Positions 1-7,449 of a stretch of DNA of 46,146 nt are shown one piece after another. The stretch comes from Parvularculales bacterium. GTDB lineage: Bacteria > Pseudomonadota > Alphaproteobacteria > JAPOUT01 > JBAJNM01. The notes under the pieces are model-generated. The model did not search any database. It saw only the letters and a program-made list of their open reading frames with translations, and was not told where the DNA came from. Each line of letters begins with the position of its first letter. Position 1 is the first letter of the stretch. The position numbers and the translations under genes are program-made. The DNA is taken from assembly GCA_036881865.1 (NCBI GenBank), contig JBAJNM010000012.1:1-46146 (forward strand), in the 5' to 3' direction.

Positions 1-2256
1 CTCCCGTCATACTCTCCCCCTCGTCAAGAGGCAGGATGGCGGCCATGCCGTGTTGGCCGATATGATGCACGGTGCCATCTTCCGAGTGCGCCGTCTCGAG
101 GCTGAATGCCGCAAGACGGTCGTGCCGTCCTTCAAGGCTCAGAGCGCGCGGGGTTGTAACAAGACCCGGCAAAGATAACAGGAAGGGCGTATGATAGTCG
201 TCAAAGCCCGTCATGGAGCGTCCCACAAGAGCCAGCGAGAGCGCATCACCATAGGCGGCGCCGGCGGTAAGATGACTTCCTGCCAGAGGCAGCGAAACGC
301 CCCTCACGCTGTTGCCGAGGGCGGCCTGCATTTGCCCCAGAGGCCGCAAGGCGGCTTGCATATTCAGCAATCCCGCCCCGTAGATTGCGGCGTCGCTGAA
401 GTCGGTGCCTCCGTTTCCTGAGTAGTCGGTGTTGTCGGCGCTGTCCACCAGTCGTATGAGCACTTCCTCAAGACTGAGTGTCGGAAAGTGTTCAATCAGA
501 ACCGCAAGGGCACCGGAGACATGAGCCGCCGCAAAATCTACACCTGCTAAATCTAGTGAAAATCTCTCAGTGTCCAACCCCGCCACAACAATTTTTATAC
601 CGATTCCAGCTCGTTTAGAACTACCCGGTGCTGCGAGGCAATAGTGCCGTCCGGCATAGCCGGGGTCGTCTCTGTTTTCGATCCAGCCGTTAGGCAGAGT
701 GCCGCAACGGTTGGCGGAATCCATAATTTCCGCCGTTGAAGGATCTATGGGAGCATGACGCCTGTAGCGGGAGATGGTAAGATCGGACCCCGCCGTTACG
801 GCGGTGGCCGCCAGCCAGCGTCCCCGTAATTCATCAATGTGATAGGGCAGGCCGGCCAGAACGGCGGGGTGTGAGGAGTCATCTACGGTGCCCGGGGTCG
901 CGTGGGCCGGGTTGCCCTGATCGTCTCTCTCTTCTCCCGCCGACCATACATAGAGCGCTTTCTCCCCGGCGCGCAGTTCACCGTCAGCAATAGGTGTATC
1001 CGCTGCGGTTATAACGTCAGCGAATGCGGTACGCACCTCATCCTCAGTGTAGAGATCAATCGCGCCCACGACATACGTGAAAGTATGTTGTATCACCTGA
1101 GAGTTATGGGCCAGAAACTCGATATCCTTTACCAATGGCGAATCCGCATCAAGATCAAGAGTAGTCAGGTCGGTTGGAGCGTAATCTGCATTTTGAGGAG
1201 TTGATGTGTAAGGTCTGGGGCTGTTTGTATAATCTACGGCTAACCCGAGTATCTGCGCATCCGGCGCGATACCGACTACGGTATTGGATGTTCGTGTAGC
1301 GCCCATATTCCCCTTGGTCTGGTATTGTGCCGCTATTACGCCGGCAATGGCGGTGCCATAAAACGTATTGCCCAAGAGACTGAGGAAATAAAGTTCCGGA
1401 ATTCTCCAGACTTTCAGATACTCCCCCGGATTATCCGGATCAGCCTGCCGGATGTGTGTTTTGTCACTTTGGCAGTTTTGCATAAAATTGGCAATCCGGG
1501 CCGTATTCGATGTTCCCCAATTCGTACGACACAAATATTTTTCTATAAGATCTTTATGCGATTGACCGGCGGTCATTTCAATGTAGGCATCGGGGTCTGT
1601 GGGGAGCGATGTGTCAGCCGGATCGACGGGATAAGCCAGTATGCTGCGGTCGTGGAATCTGGCTTTGGTCAGATCAAAATGGGTATGATCAAAGCCCCCG
1701 GCGGCAATACCGACAGTCACGCCGGCTCCCGTTGCGTCCAGAGCCAGCGCATGTTCGGCTCTGATGGTGCGCAGGCCGAGTTGCTGTCCATACTCCCAGT
1801 ATTGGTCATTATCAATATCATAATCTGGGGGAGTCGAAGTGGAACCCGGGGGCGGTATGCGATACGAGACACCGGTTGAAATGTTCTCTGCCTCCGTGGT
1901 TGTTTCCGGCTCATGTGTTCCGAAGTCATTGGCCTCGACACCGGGTGCAGATTTGTTTCTGATATGCGTAGCGTCCACGGGTACCGGGGCGTTGGCAGGG
2001 ACATAATAGCTGTCGCCATCGGCCTCAGTGACCTCACAGCCATTCGGGGATGTACAGGTTTGGGGTGGTGGTATTGAAACGTTGAAGACCGAGCCGCCAC
2101 CGCCGCCGCAGGCCGCAAGAGAAGTCAGAGCAACAAAAAGCGCAAGCGGCGAGACCGCCGGACGCAGCTTCCTGAAATTTACGGCCCTGCCCCTGACAAG
2201 AGGCCACCCCCCCCCGCTTTTTGGCAGAAAACTGCCTTTATTTTCATAATCCTCAT
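1..2256 (-). CDS. Subtilisin-fold (S8) autotransporter-like lipoprotein, catalytically dead; 5' frameshift at a G9 tract; 3' end outside the window
   Basis: This reads as a surface or secreted S8-family protein of the autotransporter type with a lipoprotein signal (LTSLAAC followed by a Gly/Ser linker). One minus-strand frame has no stop from about 2317 to the window edge, over 700 codons. The S8 landmarks are in order: GVTVGIAAGGFD (Asp motif), YGTAIAGVIAA (HGTH motif), VVGIAPDAQILGLAV, WSAGEE (oxyanion AAGN motif), CLAAPG, and GVDFAAAHVSGA (GTSxAAPHVSGA motif). At the key positions Asp is Ala (1700-1702), His is Tyr (1358-1360), the oxyanion Asn is Glu (932-934) and Ser is Asp (536-538), so peptidase activity is not expected. 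The only well-placed start, ATG at 2256 behind GAGAAGGA, is one base out of frame with the body, and the shift maps to a run of nine G. A beta-barrel would lie beyond the left edge. The fold assignment is firm; the role is unknown. Confidence 0.8.
2207..2215 (-). repeat. Poly-G tract (nine G on the coding strand), candidate phase-variation switch
   Basis: Nine consecutive G on the coding strand lie between the ATG/RBS of the S8-like lipoprotein gene and its signal peptide. With nine G the ATG frame reaches a stop soon after the tract. With ten G (or seven) it joins the long frame that carries the lipobox and the S8 domain. Slipped-strand mispairing at such tracts switches surface proteins in several pathogens. 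A one-base assembly error in the homopolymer is the main alternative. Confidence 0.65.
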
Positions 2257-2264
2257 GCCGTATT

Positions 2265-2272
2265 TCCTTCTC
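2265..2272 (-). promoter_or_regulatory. Ribosome binding site that fixes the out-of-frame start
   Basis: GAGAAGGA lies eight bases upstream of ATG 2256 on the minus strand. No ATG or GTG exists in the long S8 frame before the lipobox. The only alternative in that frame is a TTG at 2293 without a good Shine-Dalgarno. This makes the ATG the likely true start. A TATAAT-like hexamer sits further upstream at 2352-2357 on the same strand, without a clear -35. Confidence 0.55.
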
Positions 2273-2455
2273 AAAAACAACAGACCGCAGCAACAGACCG
2301 GAAAATCCGGCGTGCAGTTATAGTGTTATCCCCGAAGATCGGGACGTATTTATTATATGCATGTACCCCCGGCGACACACTGCGCGACAGGTGTGGATAA
2401 TATCAGTCTACGCTAACCTGTCAATTCGGGTACCGGAAGTCGGAGCCCGGCTCGC

Positions 2456-3499
2456 CTAAGGTGCTCCTGCGGCTCTACCTCCGGTTGCGCCATCAGGAAA
2501 AGACGCCGATTCGGGGACAACGCCCGGCTCTCCGAACAGGACAATATTGCCGTCAGCTCCTTCCAGCACGGCGGAATAGCCCAGACGGTCCGGTCGGATA
2601 TAGGTCCGGAAACTATGGCCCCCGTCCTCGGAATAGGCGACGGCGCCACTCAGACCCGTCATGACGATCGTGCCGTTTGAAAGTTGTGTGGCACTCGCAA
2701 AAGACAGGGGAGCGCCGGTCGGGATATGTTTCCAGCTTCTGCCGTTATCATCGGTGCGGTAGGCATTGCCTCTCATGCCATGAACCAGAACCCCGCCGTC
2801 GGGCAAACCCATCCCGCCCCAGAATGACCCCTCGTAGGGTGTCTGGATCGTCTGAAACGTAGCACCGCCGTCGGAAGACTTGTATACCGTGCCAAATTCG
2901 GCGGCCACATAAATAGACCCGTCGCGGGCGCCAAACGCACCATTGAGATGAAGATCGTCATAAGGGTCTCCCGTCAGCGAACGTTCGGTCCACGTCCGGC
3001 CGCCGTCTTTCGTCTCCAGCACCAGACTAAACGCCCCCATGGCGAGCCCGTTGTTTTCATCCTCAAAATAAAGGGTCAGAACAGGCGCGTCCGATGACGG
3101 ACTGTTATGGAGCAATGTCCACGTATCACCGCCGTCAACGGTCTTGAGGATCGTCGTGTCATGGCCCGCCGCATAGCCTGTCTGCCCGCCCGGAAACGTC
3201 ACACTGGTCAACGTCACCTGTGTCGGAACACTGGAAGCCTGTGTCCATGTTTTGCCGTTGTCATCGGAATAAACCACATGGCCATGCTCGCCGACCGCCA
3301 CAAGCCGGTCACCGGAACGGGCCGCATCAAGAAGCAACGTTCTGGTGGCCAGATCCGATTGCAGCGCATGGCCCGTCGGCTGCGGTTGTGCCAGCGCTTG
3401 CGAAATCAGGACGGACGGGCCCGTCATCACAAGGCCCGTTGCCACAAGACCCACCACCACAAGACTCAACGTCAAATACAGGTTCTTCACACTCACCAT
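2456..3499 (-). CDS. Exported YCF48/BNR-type beta-propeller protein
   Basis: This is a predicted exported beta-propeller of the YCF48/HCF136-like, sialidase-repeat superfamily. The N-terminus has a hydrophobic segment followed by an SQALAQ-type cleavage site. Six Asp-box motifs are visible at regular spacing: SDDNGKTW, TVDGGDTW, TKDGGRTW, SSDGGATF, TDDNGRSW and SEDGGHSF. Plant and cyanobacterial relatives assist photosystem II assembly; proteobacterial members often accompany RND/MMPL-type transporters, but no transporter gene is visible here. I chose the ATG at 3499 because a GGAG lies just upstream; a GTG 15 bases earlier overlaps that site. It is co-oriented with the S8-like lipoprotein gene 200 bp downstream, so the two could share transcription. 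The substrate is unknown. Confidence 0.75.
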   Translation of the reverse strand: MVSVKNLYLTLSLVVVGLVATGLVMTGPSVLISQALAQPQPTGHALQSDLATRTLLLDAARSGDRLVAVGEHGHVVYSDDNGKTWTQASSVPTQVTLTSVTFPGGQTGYAAGHDTTILKTVDGGDTWTLLHNSPSSDAPVLTLYFEDENNGLAMGAFSLVLETKDGGRTWTERSLTGDPYDDLHLNGAFGARDGSIYVAAEFGTVYKSSDGGATFQTIQTPYEGSFWGGMGLPDGGVLVHGMRGNAYRTDDNGRSWKHIPTGAPLSFASATQLSNGTIVMTGLSGAVAYSEDGGHSFRTYIRPDRLGYSAVLEGADGNIVLFGEPGVVPESASFPDGATGGRAAGAP

Positions 3500-3916
3500 G
3501 ACACCACTCTCCACTCTCTTTTAGATTAAGGGTTCAGCATACGCCTCTTTATTATCCGCGCCAAGGCTGTTTTTTATCCGCACCGGAGCTGTTATAGTAA
3601 AATCAGATGCCTATATATAATAGTGAGCATGGCATAAGCTTCTTTTGTAGAATTCCGGCGGAGATATCATCCTCAAGCCGGACCAATCTGTGATGTTGGG
3701 AGGGTTAGGCACTCTGAGAGGGGAAAGCCCGCAACCAAACCATATCCATCAGCTCTCATGAAACCTAAATGTGGGGGTGAAAATCAGAAATATCACAAAA
3801 TATAAAAATGCAGAATTTCCTGGTTTTAGGGGGTATTATCGCCTTCTCAGGCTTCGCCAAATCATGTTATGATTCGCTTTGGTTTAAAAGCCTGCCCAAC
3901 CTGAAAAGAGTATAAA
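3500..3916. other. Intergenic region between divergent genes
   Basis: This 417-bp gap separates the minus-strand YCF48-like gene from the plus-strand AT-rich gene. It holds one copy of the 115-bp dispersed repeat and AT-rich DNA after it. A TATAAT on the plus strand at 3617-3622 could be a -10 element but has no convincing -35. I see no further gene. Confidence 0.6.
3689..3803 (+). repeat. Dispersed repeat, copy A
   Basis: This segment matches the reverse complement of 17686-17798 over about 115 bp. Conserved blocks are TGTGATGTTGGGAGGG, a purine-rich stretch, ATATCCATC(A/G)GCTCTC, CCTAA followed by TGGGGGTG, and CACAAAATAT at the end. The internal spacing differs by a few bases. Both copies hold a short frame that starts ATG TTG GGA GGG and stops after 21-22 codons, but the codons between are not conserved, so a structured RNA or element end is likelier than a peptide gene. 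Confidence 0.7.
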
Positions 3917-4510
3917 TTGTCTAATTCAAGTTCAAACACAACAATCGATTCAAATTCAAATGCAACAATAGATTTTCTAATTGGAGCAGGATTAGAAGGT
4001 TTAGTAGAAGCAATTGTAATTATTGGTATTGGTTTGTTAGCGTTGGTGTTTTTCAAATGGCCTGTGGTGTGGTCTGATTTAAAGAAAATTATAAAAGAAT
4101 GGGATCAGGTCTCTAAAGATGTCCATACCATTAAGGTTTTTTTACAAACCAAATATCCAGAGGTAGCACTTTTTCAATCAAAAAGTCCGTTAGCCTTAAC
4201 GGAAAGCGGACAAAATATAGCTAGTACTATAGGTGCTGACACTATTGCTGATGCTTATATGGAACAAGTGGCTATTTCAAGAGAAATGAACCCCTATGAA
4301 ATACAAGTAACTTGCTTTGATTTTGCTGAAAAATCCTTAATATCAAAATTAGATGCAAAAACAAAAACAAAAATAGAAACAGAAGCATTTGAGCGTGGAC
4401 TGGAAGTTGAAAACATTCTTAAGATAATTGCTATTGTTATAAGAGATAAGTTTCTTTCCCAACGTGGCTATGTCCCTACACAGATAGACGAACACGACCC
4501 CCATAAATAA
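3917..4510 (+). CDS. AT-rich membrane-anchored protein of unknown function
   Basis: I do not recognise a functional family. The 197-residue product has a Ser/Asn/Thr-rich N-terminus of about 18 residues, one strong hydrophobic segment (roughly residues 20-46) and a soluble, mainly helical C-terminal part. The stretches SPLALTESGQ and YEIQ...CFDFAEKSLISKL...IVIRDKFLSQRG look like conserved helical blocks. The start is a TTG behind AAAAGAG, with no better in-frame ATG before the membrane segment. Base composition is clearly AT-richer than the neighbours, and a hexamer repeat of the form CAAAAA occurs three times near 4362. Together with the dispersed repeat just upstream, this suggests recent acquisition. 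Confidence 0.6.
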   Translation: MSNSSSNTTIDSNSNATIDFLIGAGLEGLVEAIVIIGIGLLALVFFKWPVVWSDLKKIIKEWDQVSKDVHTIKVFLQTKYPEVALFQSKSPLALTESGQNIASTIGADTIADAYMEQVAISREMNPYEIQVTCFDFAEKSLISKLDAKTKTKIETEAFERGLEVENILKIIAIVIRDKFLSQRGYVPTQIDEHDPHK

Positions 4511-4695
4511 GGGCTTTTTTATGTTAGGGCCAACTGGTGGCTTATCAATATTGAGCCTCTTTTCTTTCTTTTTAGTGGCTGGTTTCATGATGATGGTAGT
4601 TTTTATCAGATAACAGAGGTTTTTTTGGGCCATTTTGGGCGCTTTTATATGTAAGCCCCTAAAATTCAGGCGGAACACCAGATGGGAGACATCCG

Positions 4696-5916
4696 ATGGA
4701 TATGTCAGACAGCCCCGCCATACGCTCTTTCAGGGAACAGGTGCGGGACTTCCTTGCCACCAACCGCAGCAAAGCCCCCTCCGGCATGAGCGGGAGCAAT
4801 CACGGGCAGGCCATGGACTGGCAACGGCTCCTGATTGAAAACGGCTATGCCGCCCGCACCATTCCCGAAGAATATGGCGGCTTCGGCGCAGAGCCCGATC
4901 CGCTGGCCTCTCTGGTGATTGCCGAAGAGTTCACCGCCGCCGGTGTGCCCATGGGGTTTTCCAATCAGGGGATCTCCATGCTGGTGCCGACATTGCTGGA
5001 GATGGGAACGGAAGAGCAGAAGAAAAAATATATACCGCCGACCCTGCGCGGAGAAATGGTGTGGTGTCAGGGCTATTCGGAGCCCGGGGCGGGGTCGGAC
5101 CTTGCCAGTCTGCGCACCAGGGCGACCGATGACGGTGATGATTTTCTCGTCAACGGACAAAAAATATGGACCAGTACCGCTCATGCCGCCCACATGATGT
5201 TCTGCCTTGTGCGGTCGGAGCCCGATGCGCCCAAACATGAAGGCATCAGCTATGTGCTCATCCCCATGGACACCCCCGGCCTTGAGGTGAGGCCGTTGAA
5301 AACCATGACGGGGCACGCCGAATTTAACGAGGTCTTTTTCACCGATGTGCGCGTTCCCAAAACGCAGACTGTCGGGAAGCGGGGCGAGGGCTGGCGGGTC
5401 GCCAACGCTACCCTGAAGCATGAGCGCGGCATGCTGGGAGACCCCGATGCGACCGGTGCGCGCTTCAGGGCTCTGGTGGACCTCATGAATAATGAACAGG
5501 TTAACGGTGTCCGGCTGATGGACAGCCCCGTTCTCCGCGACAGGCTGCTGGCCCTTCAGGGACGCGTCATGGCGATGCGCTATAACGGCCTGCGGCTCCT
5601 CTCGGCGCGCACCAAAGGCGGTGGCGGTCAGGGAGGAGCGGGCGCACGCATGGCGGGGCTTATTGTAAAGTTGCAGGGCTGCGAACTTAACCATCAGATT
5701 TCGGCGCTGGCACTGGACGCCCTGGGCGAATTCGGCCTTCTGTACGGCGCACCCGATGAGCGAATGCGCAACAAGGGGCAATGGCAATGGGCCTATATGT
5801 TCCAGCTGGGGCTGATTATCGGCGGCGGGACGGCGCAGATTCAAAAGAACATCATAGCCGAGCGCGGTCTTGGCATGCCCCGCGAGCCCAAAGTCCGGAA
5901 GCCGGACCAGAAGTAA
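4696..5916 (+). CDS. Acyl-CoA dehydrogenase (large-subunit, FadE/PimC type)
   Basis: This flavoenzyme is predicted to introduce a 2,3-double bond into an acyl-CoA thioester and pass electrons to ETF. Family features are the QGYSEPGAGSDLASL loop, the VNGQKIWTS motif that contacts FAD, the FFTDVRVP segment, and a C-terminal IIGGGTAQIQKNIIAERGLG that matches the FAD/dimer loop. In that loop the residue that is the catalytic Glu in medium-chain enzymes (YEGTxQIQ) is Gly. This is common in heteromeric or side-chain-specific dehydrogenases, where the base lies elsewhere or in the partner. A GGGAGA ribosome site precedes the ATG. A likely partner is the second dehydrogenase at 11006, now about 5 kb away. 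The substrate is unknown; steroid, bile-acid-like or dicarboxyl side chains are family precedents. Confidence 0.85.
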   Translation: MDMSDSPAIRSFREQVRDFLATNRSKAPSGMSGSNHGQAMDWQRLLIENGYAARTIPEEYGGFGAEPDPLASLVIAEEFTAAGVPMGFSNQGISMLVPTLLEMGTEEQKKKYIPPTLRGEMVWCQGYSEPGAGSDLASLRTRATDDGDDFLVNGQKIWTSTAHAAHMMFCLVRSEPDAPKHEGISYVLIPMDTPGLEVRPLKTMTGHAEFNEVFFTDVRVPKTQTVGKRGEGWRVANATLKHERGMLGDPDATGARFRALVDLMNNEQVNGVRLMDSPVLRDRLLALQGRVMAMRYNGLRLLSARTKGGGGQGGAGARMAGLIVKLQGCELNHQISALALDALGEFGLLYGAPDERMRNKGQWQWAYMFQLGLIIGGGTAQIQKNIIAERGLGMPREPKVRKPDQK

Positions 5917-5962
5917 AGTCCCGCGACACAAAATCCGCCCCCGAACGCAGAAAGGCAGGACA

Positions 5963-6048
5963 TTAGGGAACACTAAAATTGGGGAAACTATAGCCCTGTG
6001 TACGCAAACAGCATCATTTAGGGACTGATATACTTAGGGAACTATATA
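5963..6048 (+). repeat. Four imperfect TTAGGGAACTATA-type direct repeats
   Basis: Copies start near 5963 (TTAGGGAACACTA), 5979 (TTGGGGAAACTATA), 6018 (TTAGGGACTGATA) and 6034 (TTAGGGAACTATA). They flank the 20-bp cassette-end repeat. They could be protein-binding sites, but the copies are degenerate. Confidence 0.4.
5993..6012 (+). repeat. 20-bp cassette-end repeat, copy 1
   Basis: GCCCTGTGTACGCAAACAGC occurs here, 76 bp after the acyl-CoA dehydrogenase stop, and identically at 9610-9629, 36 bp after the lnt stop. In both places an antitoxin gene of the same family follows. It marks the left limit of a duplicated unit. Confidence 0.7.
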
Positions 6049-6185
6049 CCTGATTACCCAAAACCCCGTTTTTTGAGGGTTTACCTTGAGTTTTTCGGAG
6101 ATTTTTGTCAGGTTATTTTTTCAATATTTTGGTTAATTTTTGCCATTATTGCGCAGTTTTCCGCGGTTTTTTGCGATTGTAATAA

Positions 6186-6211
6186 TGTCAAATATTTTTT
6201 ATAAATTGACA
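6186..6211. promoter_or_regulatory. Inverted repeat TGTCAA/TTGACA upstream of antitoxin copy 1, candidate operator
   Basis: TGTCAA and TTGACA are separated by an A/T-only spacer, about 40 bp before the antitoxin start. A related GTCAATT/AATTGAC repeat sits upstream of the second antitoxin. Autoregulated toxin-antitoxin operons usually carry such sites, so this is a plausible operator. Binding is inferred. Confidence 0.4.
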
Positions 6212-6250
6212 TAGATTGACCCTAGACGCTAGCGACACGGAGCCCGGTAC

Positions 6251-6520
6251 ATGGCCAGCATAAAACCAAAGAATAGTCATGCTTCTATATTCGGAAAGTT
6301 TTCCGGTCTGCGCAGAGTTGCAGCCGCCGCACGGCGCTATATTCTTGACTCCGGTGAGCAATATTCCGGGCTTGAAGAACAGAGCGAGGTAACGGAAATT
6401 GTCCTGACCGAAGAGGACGCCCGTGCGTTTGACGCGTCCTTTGACGAACCTCCTTCTCTGACGCCGGGTGCGATTAAAGCCGCCGAGGCCTACCGGCGGC
6501 TCGTCAAAAGAGCTGAATAA
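6251..6520 (+). CDS. Orphan TacA/DUF1778-like antitoxin, copy 1
   Basis: The 89-residue protein shares its C-terminal half with the product at 10093: EQSEVTEIVL(T/S)EEDAR.F.AS followed by a Pro-rich turn and KAAEAYRR. This resembles the toxin-neutralising tail of DUF1778 antitoxins, which wrap around GNAT toxins. The N-terminal 45 residues (MASIKPKNSHASIFGKFSGL...) do not look like the ribbon-helix-helix expected in that family. An ACGGAGCC ribosome site, shared with copy 2, lies upstream. The toxin that should follow is only a fragment, so this is an orphan antitoxin. It may still neutralise the toxin encoded by the intact copy. Confidence 0.65.
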   Translation: MASIKPKNSHASIFGKFSGLRRVAAAARRYILDSGEQYSGLEEQSEVTEIVLTEEDARAFDASFDEPPSLTPGAIKAAEAYRRLVKRAE

Positions 6521-6644
6521 AATCAGCGTTGTTGAGATTGAAAAATGGGATCCGGCGCGACATGATCGCTCCGGGTTTGATTGCGGCGTGGGCGGGCTGA
6601 ACAATTTTCTACAAATAATGTGCCGACATCACACAACAACGTGA
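6501..6644 (+). pseudogene. Truncated GNAT toxin remnant
   Basis: In the frame overlapping the end of the antitoxin, the sequence encodes WDPARHDRSGFDCGV followed by GLNNFL, nearly identical in DNA to 10383-10444 of the intact toxin gene. No ATG or GTG start is present, and similarity stops at about 6611. The frame then runs into unrelated sequence and ends at a TGA inside the 27-bp repeat that begins the small-exported-protein unit. All acetyl-CoA-binding motifs are missing, so it cannot be active. Confidence 0.75.
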
Positions 6645-6657
6645 ACCGCATTTGATG
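6631..6657 (+). repeat. 27-bp direct repeat, copy 1
   Basis: A 27-bp sequence beginning ACACAACAACGTGAACCGCA is identical at 7335-7361. The copies lie about 185 and 90 bp upstream of the two paralogous exported-protein genes. They delimit a tandem duplication unit of about 704 bp. The first copy also marks where the truncated toxin gene loses homology. Confidence 0.8.
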
Positions 6658-6756
6658 AGGCCACCATGAGATTATTGCTATATTGACAACCATCGGAGTA
6701 ACGAATCTTTGGCGCAAAGTTCTGATTACCCGGCACTAATAACTTAGGGCCTCCCG

Positions 6757-6789
6757 AAAAAAATGCTCAACCGCAGGTTGCGGTTGAGC
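6757..6789 (-). terminator. Hairpin with minus-strand T-run
   Basis: GCTCAACCGCA and TGCGGTTGAGC form a perfect 11-bp stem around a GGT loop. Read on the minus strand the stem is followed by ATTTTTTT, the form of an intrinsic terminator. No minus-strand gene lies close by, so it may insulate the locus from antisense transcription or act as an RNA structure in the leader of the plus-strand gene at 6842. Confidence 0.5.
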
Positions 6790-6841
6790 GCAGCGAAACT
6801 ACTCCGCAAGGGGTATAAAAACTAAATAAGGAGACAGCATA

Positions 6842-7234
6842 ATGAAAACGCTAACAACTTTTGCCGCCACTCTTGTGATGGCGTTTGCCCTTAGCGGACC
6901 CGCTCAGGCAATGGATGAAATTTTTGAGAATGTAAATACGGATTGGCTGGGTGACGGTTCTTTTGAACTCATCGAGGATTTGAGTTTTAATCTTGTCACT
7001 CCCGCTCATGCCGGCCAGATCGGAGAAGGATTCAAAAATGAGTTCGACAGCTGGGGCAATGCCATAGAGGATTGGTGGGCCGGACCCAACGCCCTGCTGG
7101 GTGAACTTGAGGAGATTAACGCAGTTTCTCCTGCTCATGCAATCGGTGACCTGGGCTCCTGCGTCTTTGCAGAGTGCGCGGGCCGTGAGGACGAATATAT
7201 CGGAGACTTTCTTGTGCCTGCCGACGAGCGGTAG
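6842..7234 (+). CDS. Small exported protein with PAHA-separated segments, paralogue 1 (130 aa)
   Basis: I recognise no known family. A clear Sec signal peptide (residues 1-23, ending SGPAQA) precedes an acidic mature region. Within it, TPAHA (about residues 53-57) and SPAHA (about 96-100) repeat the Pro-Ala-x-Ala pattern of the signal cleavage site. They divide the mature part into three segments: MDEIFENVNTDWLGDG..., a 43-residue Trp-rich piece (GQIGEGFKNEFDSWGN...), and IGDLGSCVFAEC with two Cys. The gene has a strong AAGGAGA ribosome site and a strong terminator after it. The paralogue at 7450 lacks exactly the middle segment. Secretion is well supported. Processing into separate peptides is a speculation based only on the repeated motif. 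Confidence 0.75.
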   Translation: MKTLTTFAATLVMAFALSGPAQAMDEIFENVNTDWLGDGSFELIEDLSFNLVTPAHAGQIGEGFKNEFDSWGNAIEDWWAGPNALLGELEEINAVSPAHAIGDLGSCVFAECAGREDEYIGDFLVPADER

Positions 7235-7261
7235 ACGCAACGATTGCAAACACCGGACAGA

Positions 7262-7302
7262 TAAAAAAACGGCAAGCCGGATATCCGGTTTGCCGTTTTT
7301 TT
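7262..7302. terminator. Strong bidirectional Rho-independent terminator
   Basis: ACGGCAAGCCGGAT pairs with ATCCGGTTTGCCGT (one G-T wobble) to give a 14-bp stem flanked by AAAAAAA and TTTTTTT. It lies 28 bp after the stop of the first exported-protein gene and can stop transcription in both directions. Confidence 0.9.
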
Positions 7303-7334
7303 GTGGTCCCGCATCAAATCCGGGCATCTAAACT

Positions 7335-7361
7335 ACACAACAACGTGAACCGCATTTGATG
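7335..7361 (+). repeat. 27-bp direct repeat, copy 2
   Basis: This is identical to 6631-6657. It lies between the first exported-protein gene's terminator and the second gene, as expected for the junction of a tandem duplication. Confidence 0.8.
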
Positions 7362-7449
7362 GACCATTGTATAGATGATGCGATAAGGTAATAATCAATG
7401 GTGTGCCGAAACCCTAACATCCGGCATTAAAAAACGAAGGAGATAAACT

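Larger units (their letters stand above)
5917..6250. other. Intergenic leader of the first antitoxin cassette
   Basis: This 334-bp gap holds four imperfect TTAGGGAAC-type direct repeats, a 20-bp sequence shared with 9610-9629, an AT-rich stretch similar to 9837-9890 (TTGCCATT, GCGCAG, TTTTCGA/TTTTGCGA blocks) and a TGTCAA/TTGACA inverted repeat. I see no open reading frame with coding character. Confidence 0.55.

Noticed and set aside
1325-1879. Plus-strand 184-codon frame
   Set aside because: It is antisense to the S8-like domain and its product has no protein-like motif.
1717-2118. Minus-strand 133-codon frame starting with ATG inside the S8-like gene
   Set aside because: It is Arg/Pro/Ser-rich and lies in a different frame from the continuous S8-like frame, which explains the region.
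4346-4380. CAAAAA hexamer repeat as a phase-variation tract
   Set aside because: Only three copies, and a hexamer change would keep the reading frame, so no switching is expected.
4705-5973. Minus-strand 422-codon frame antisense to the acyl-CoA dehydrogenase
   Set aside because: Long antisense frames are expected in such DNA; the plus strand carries all family motifs.
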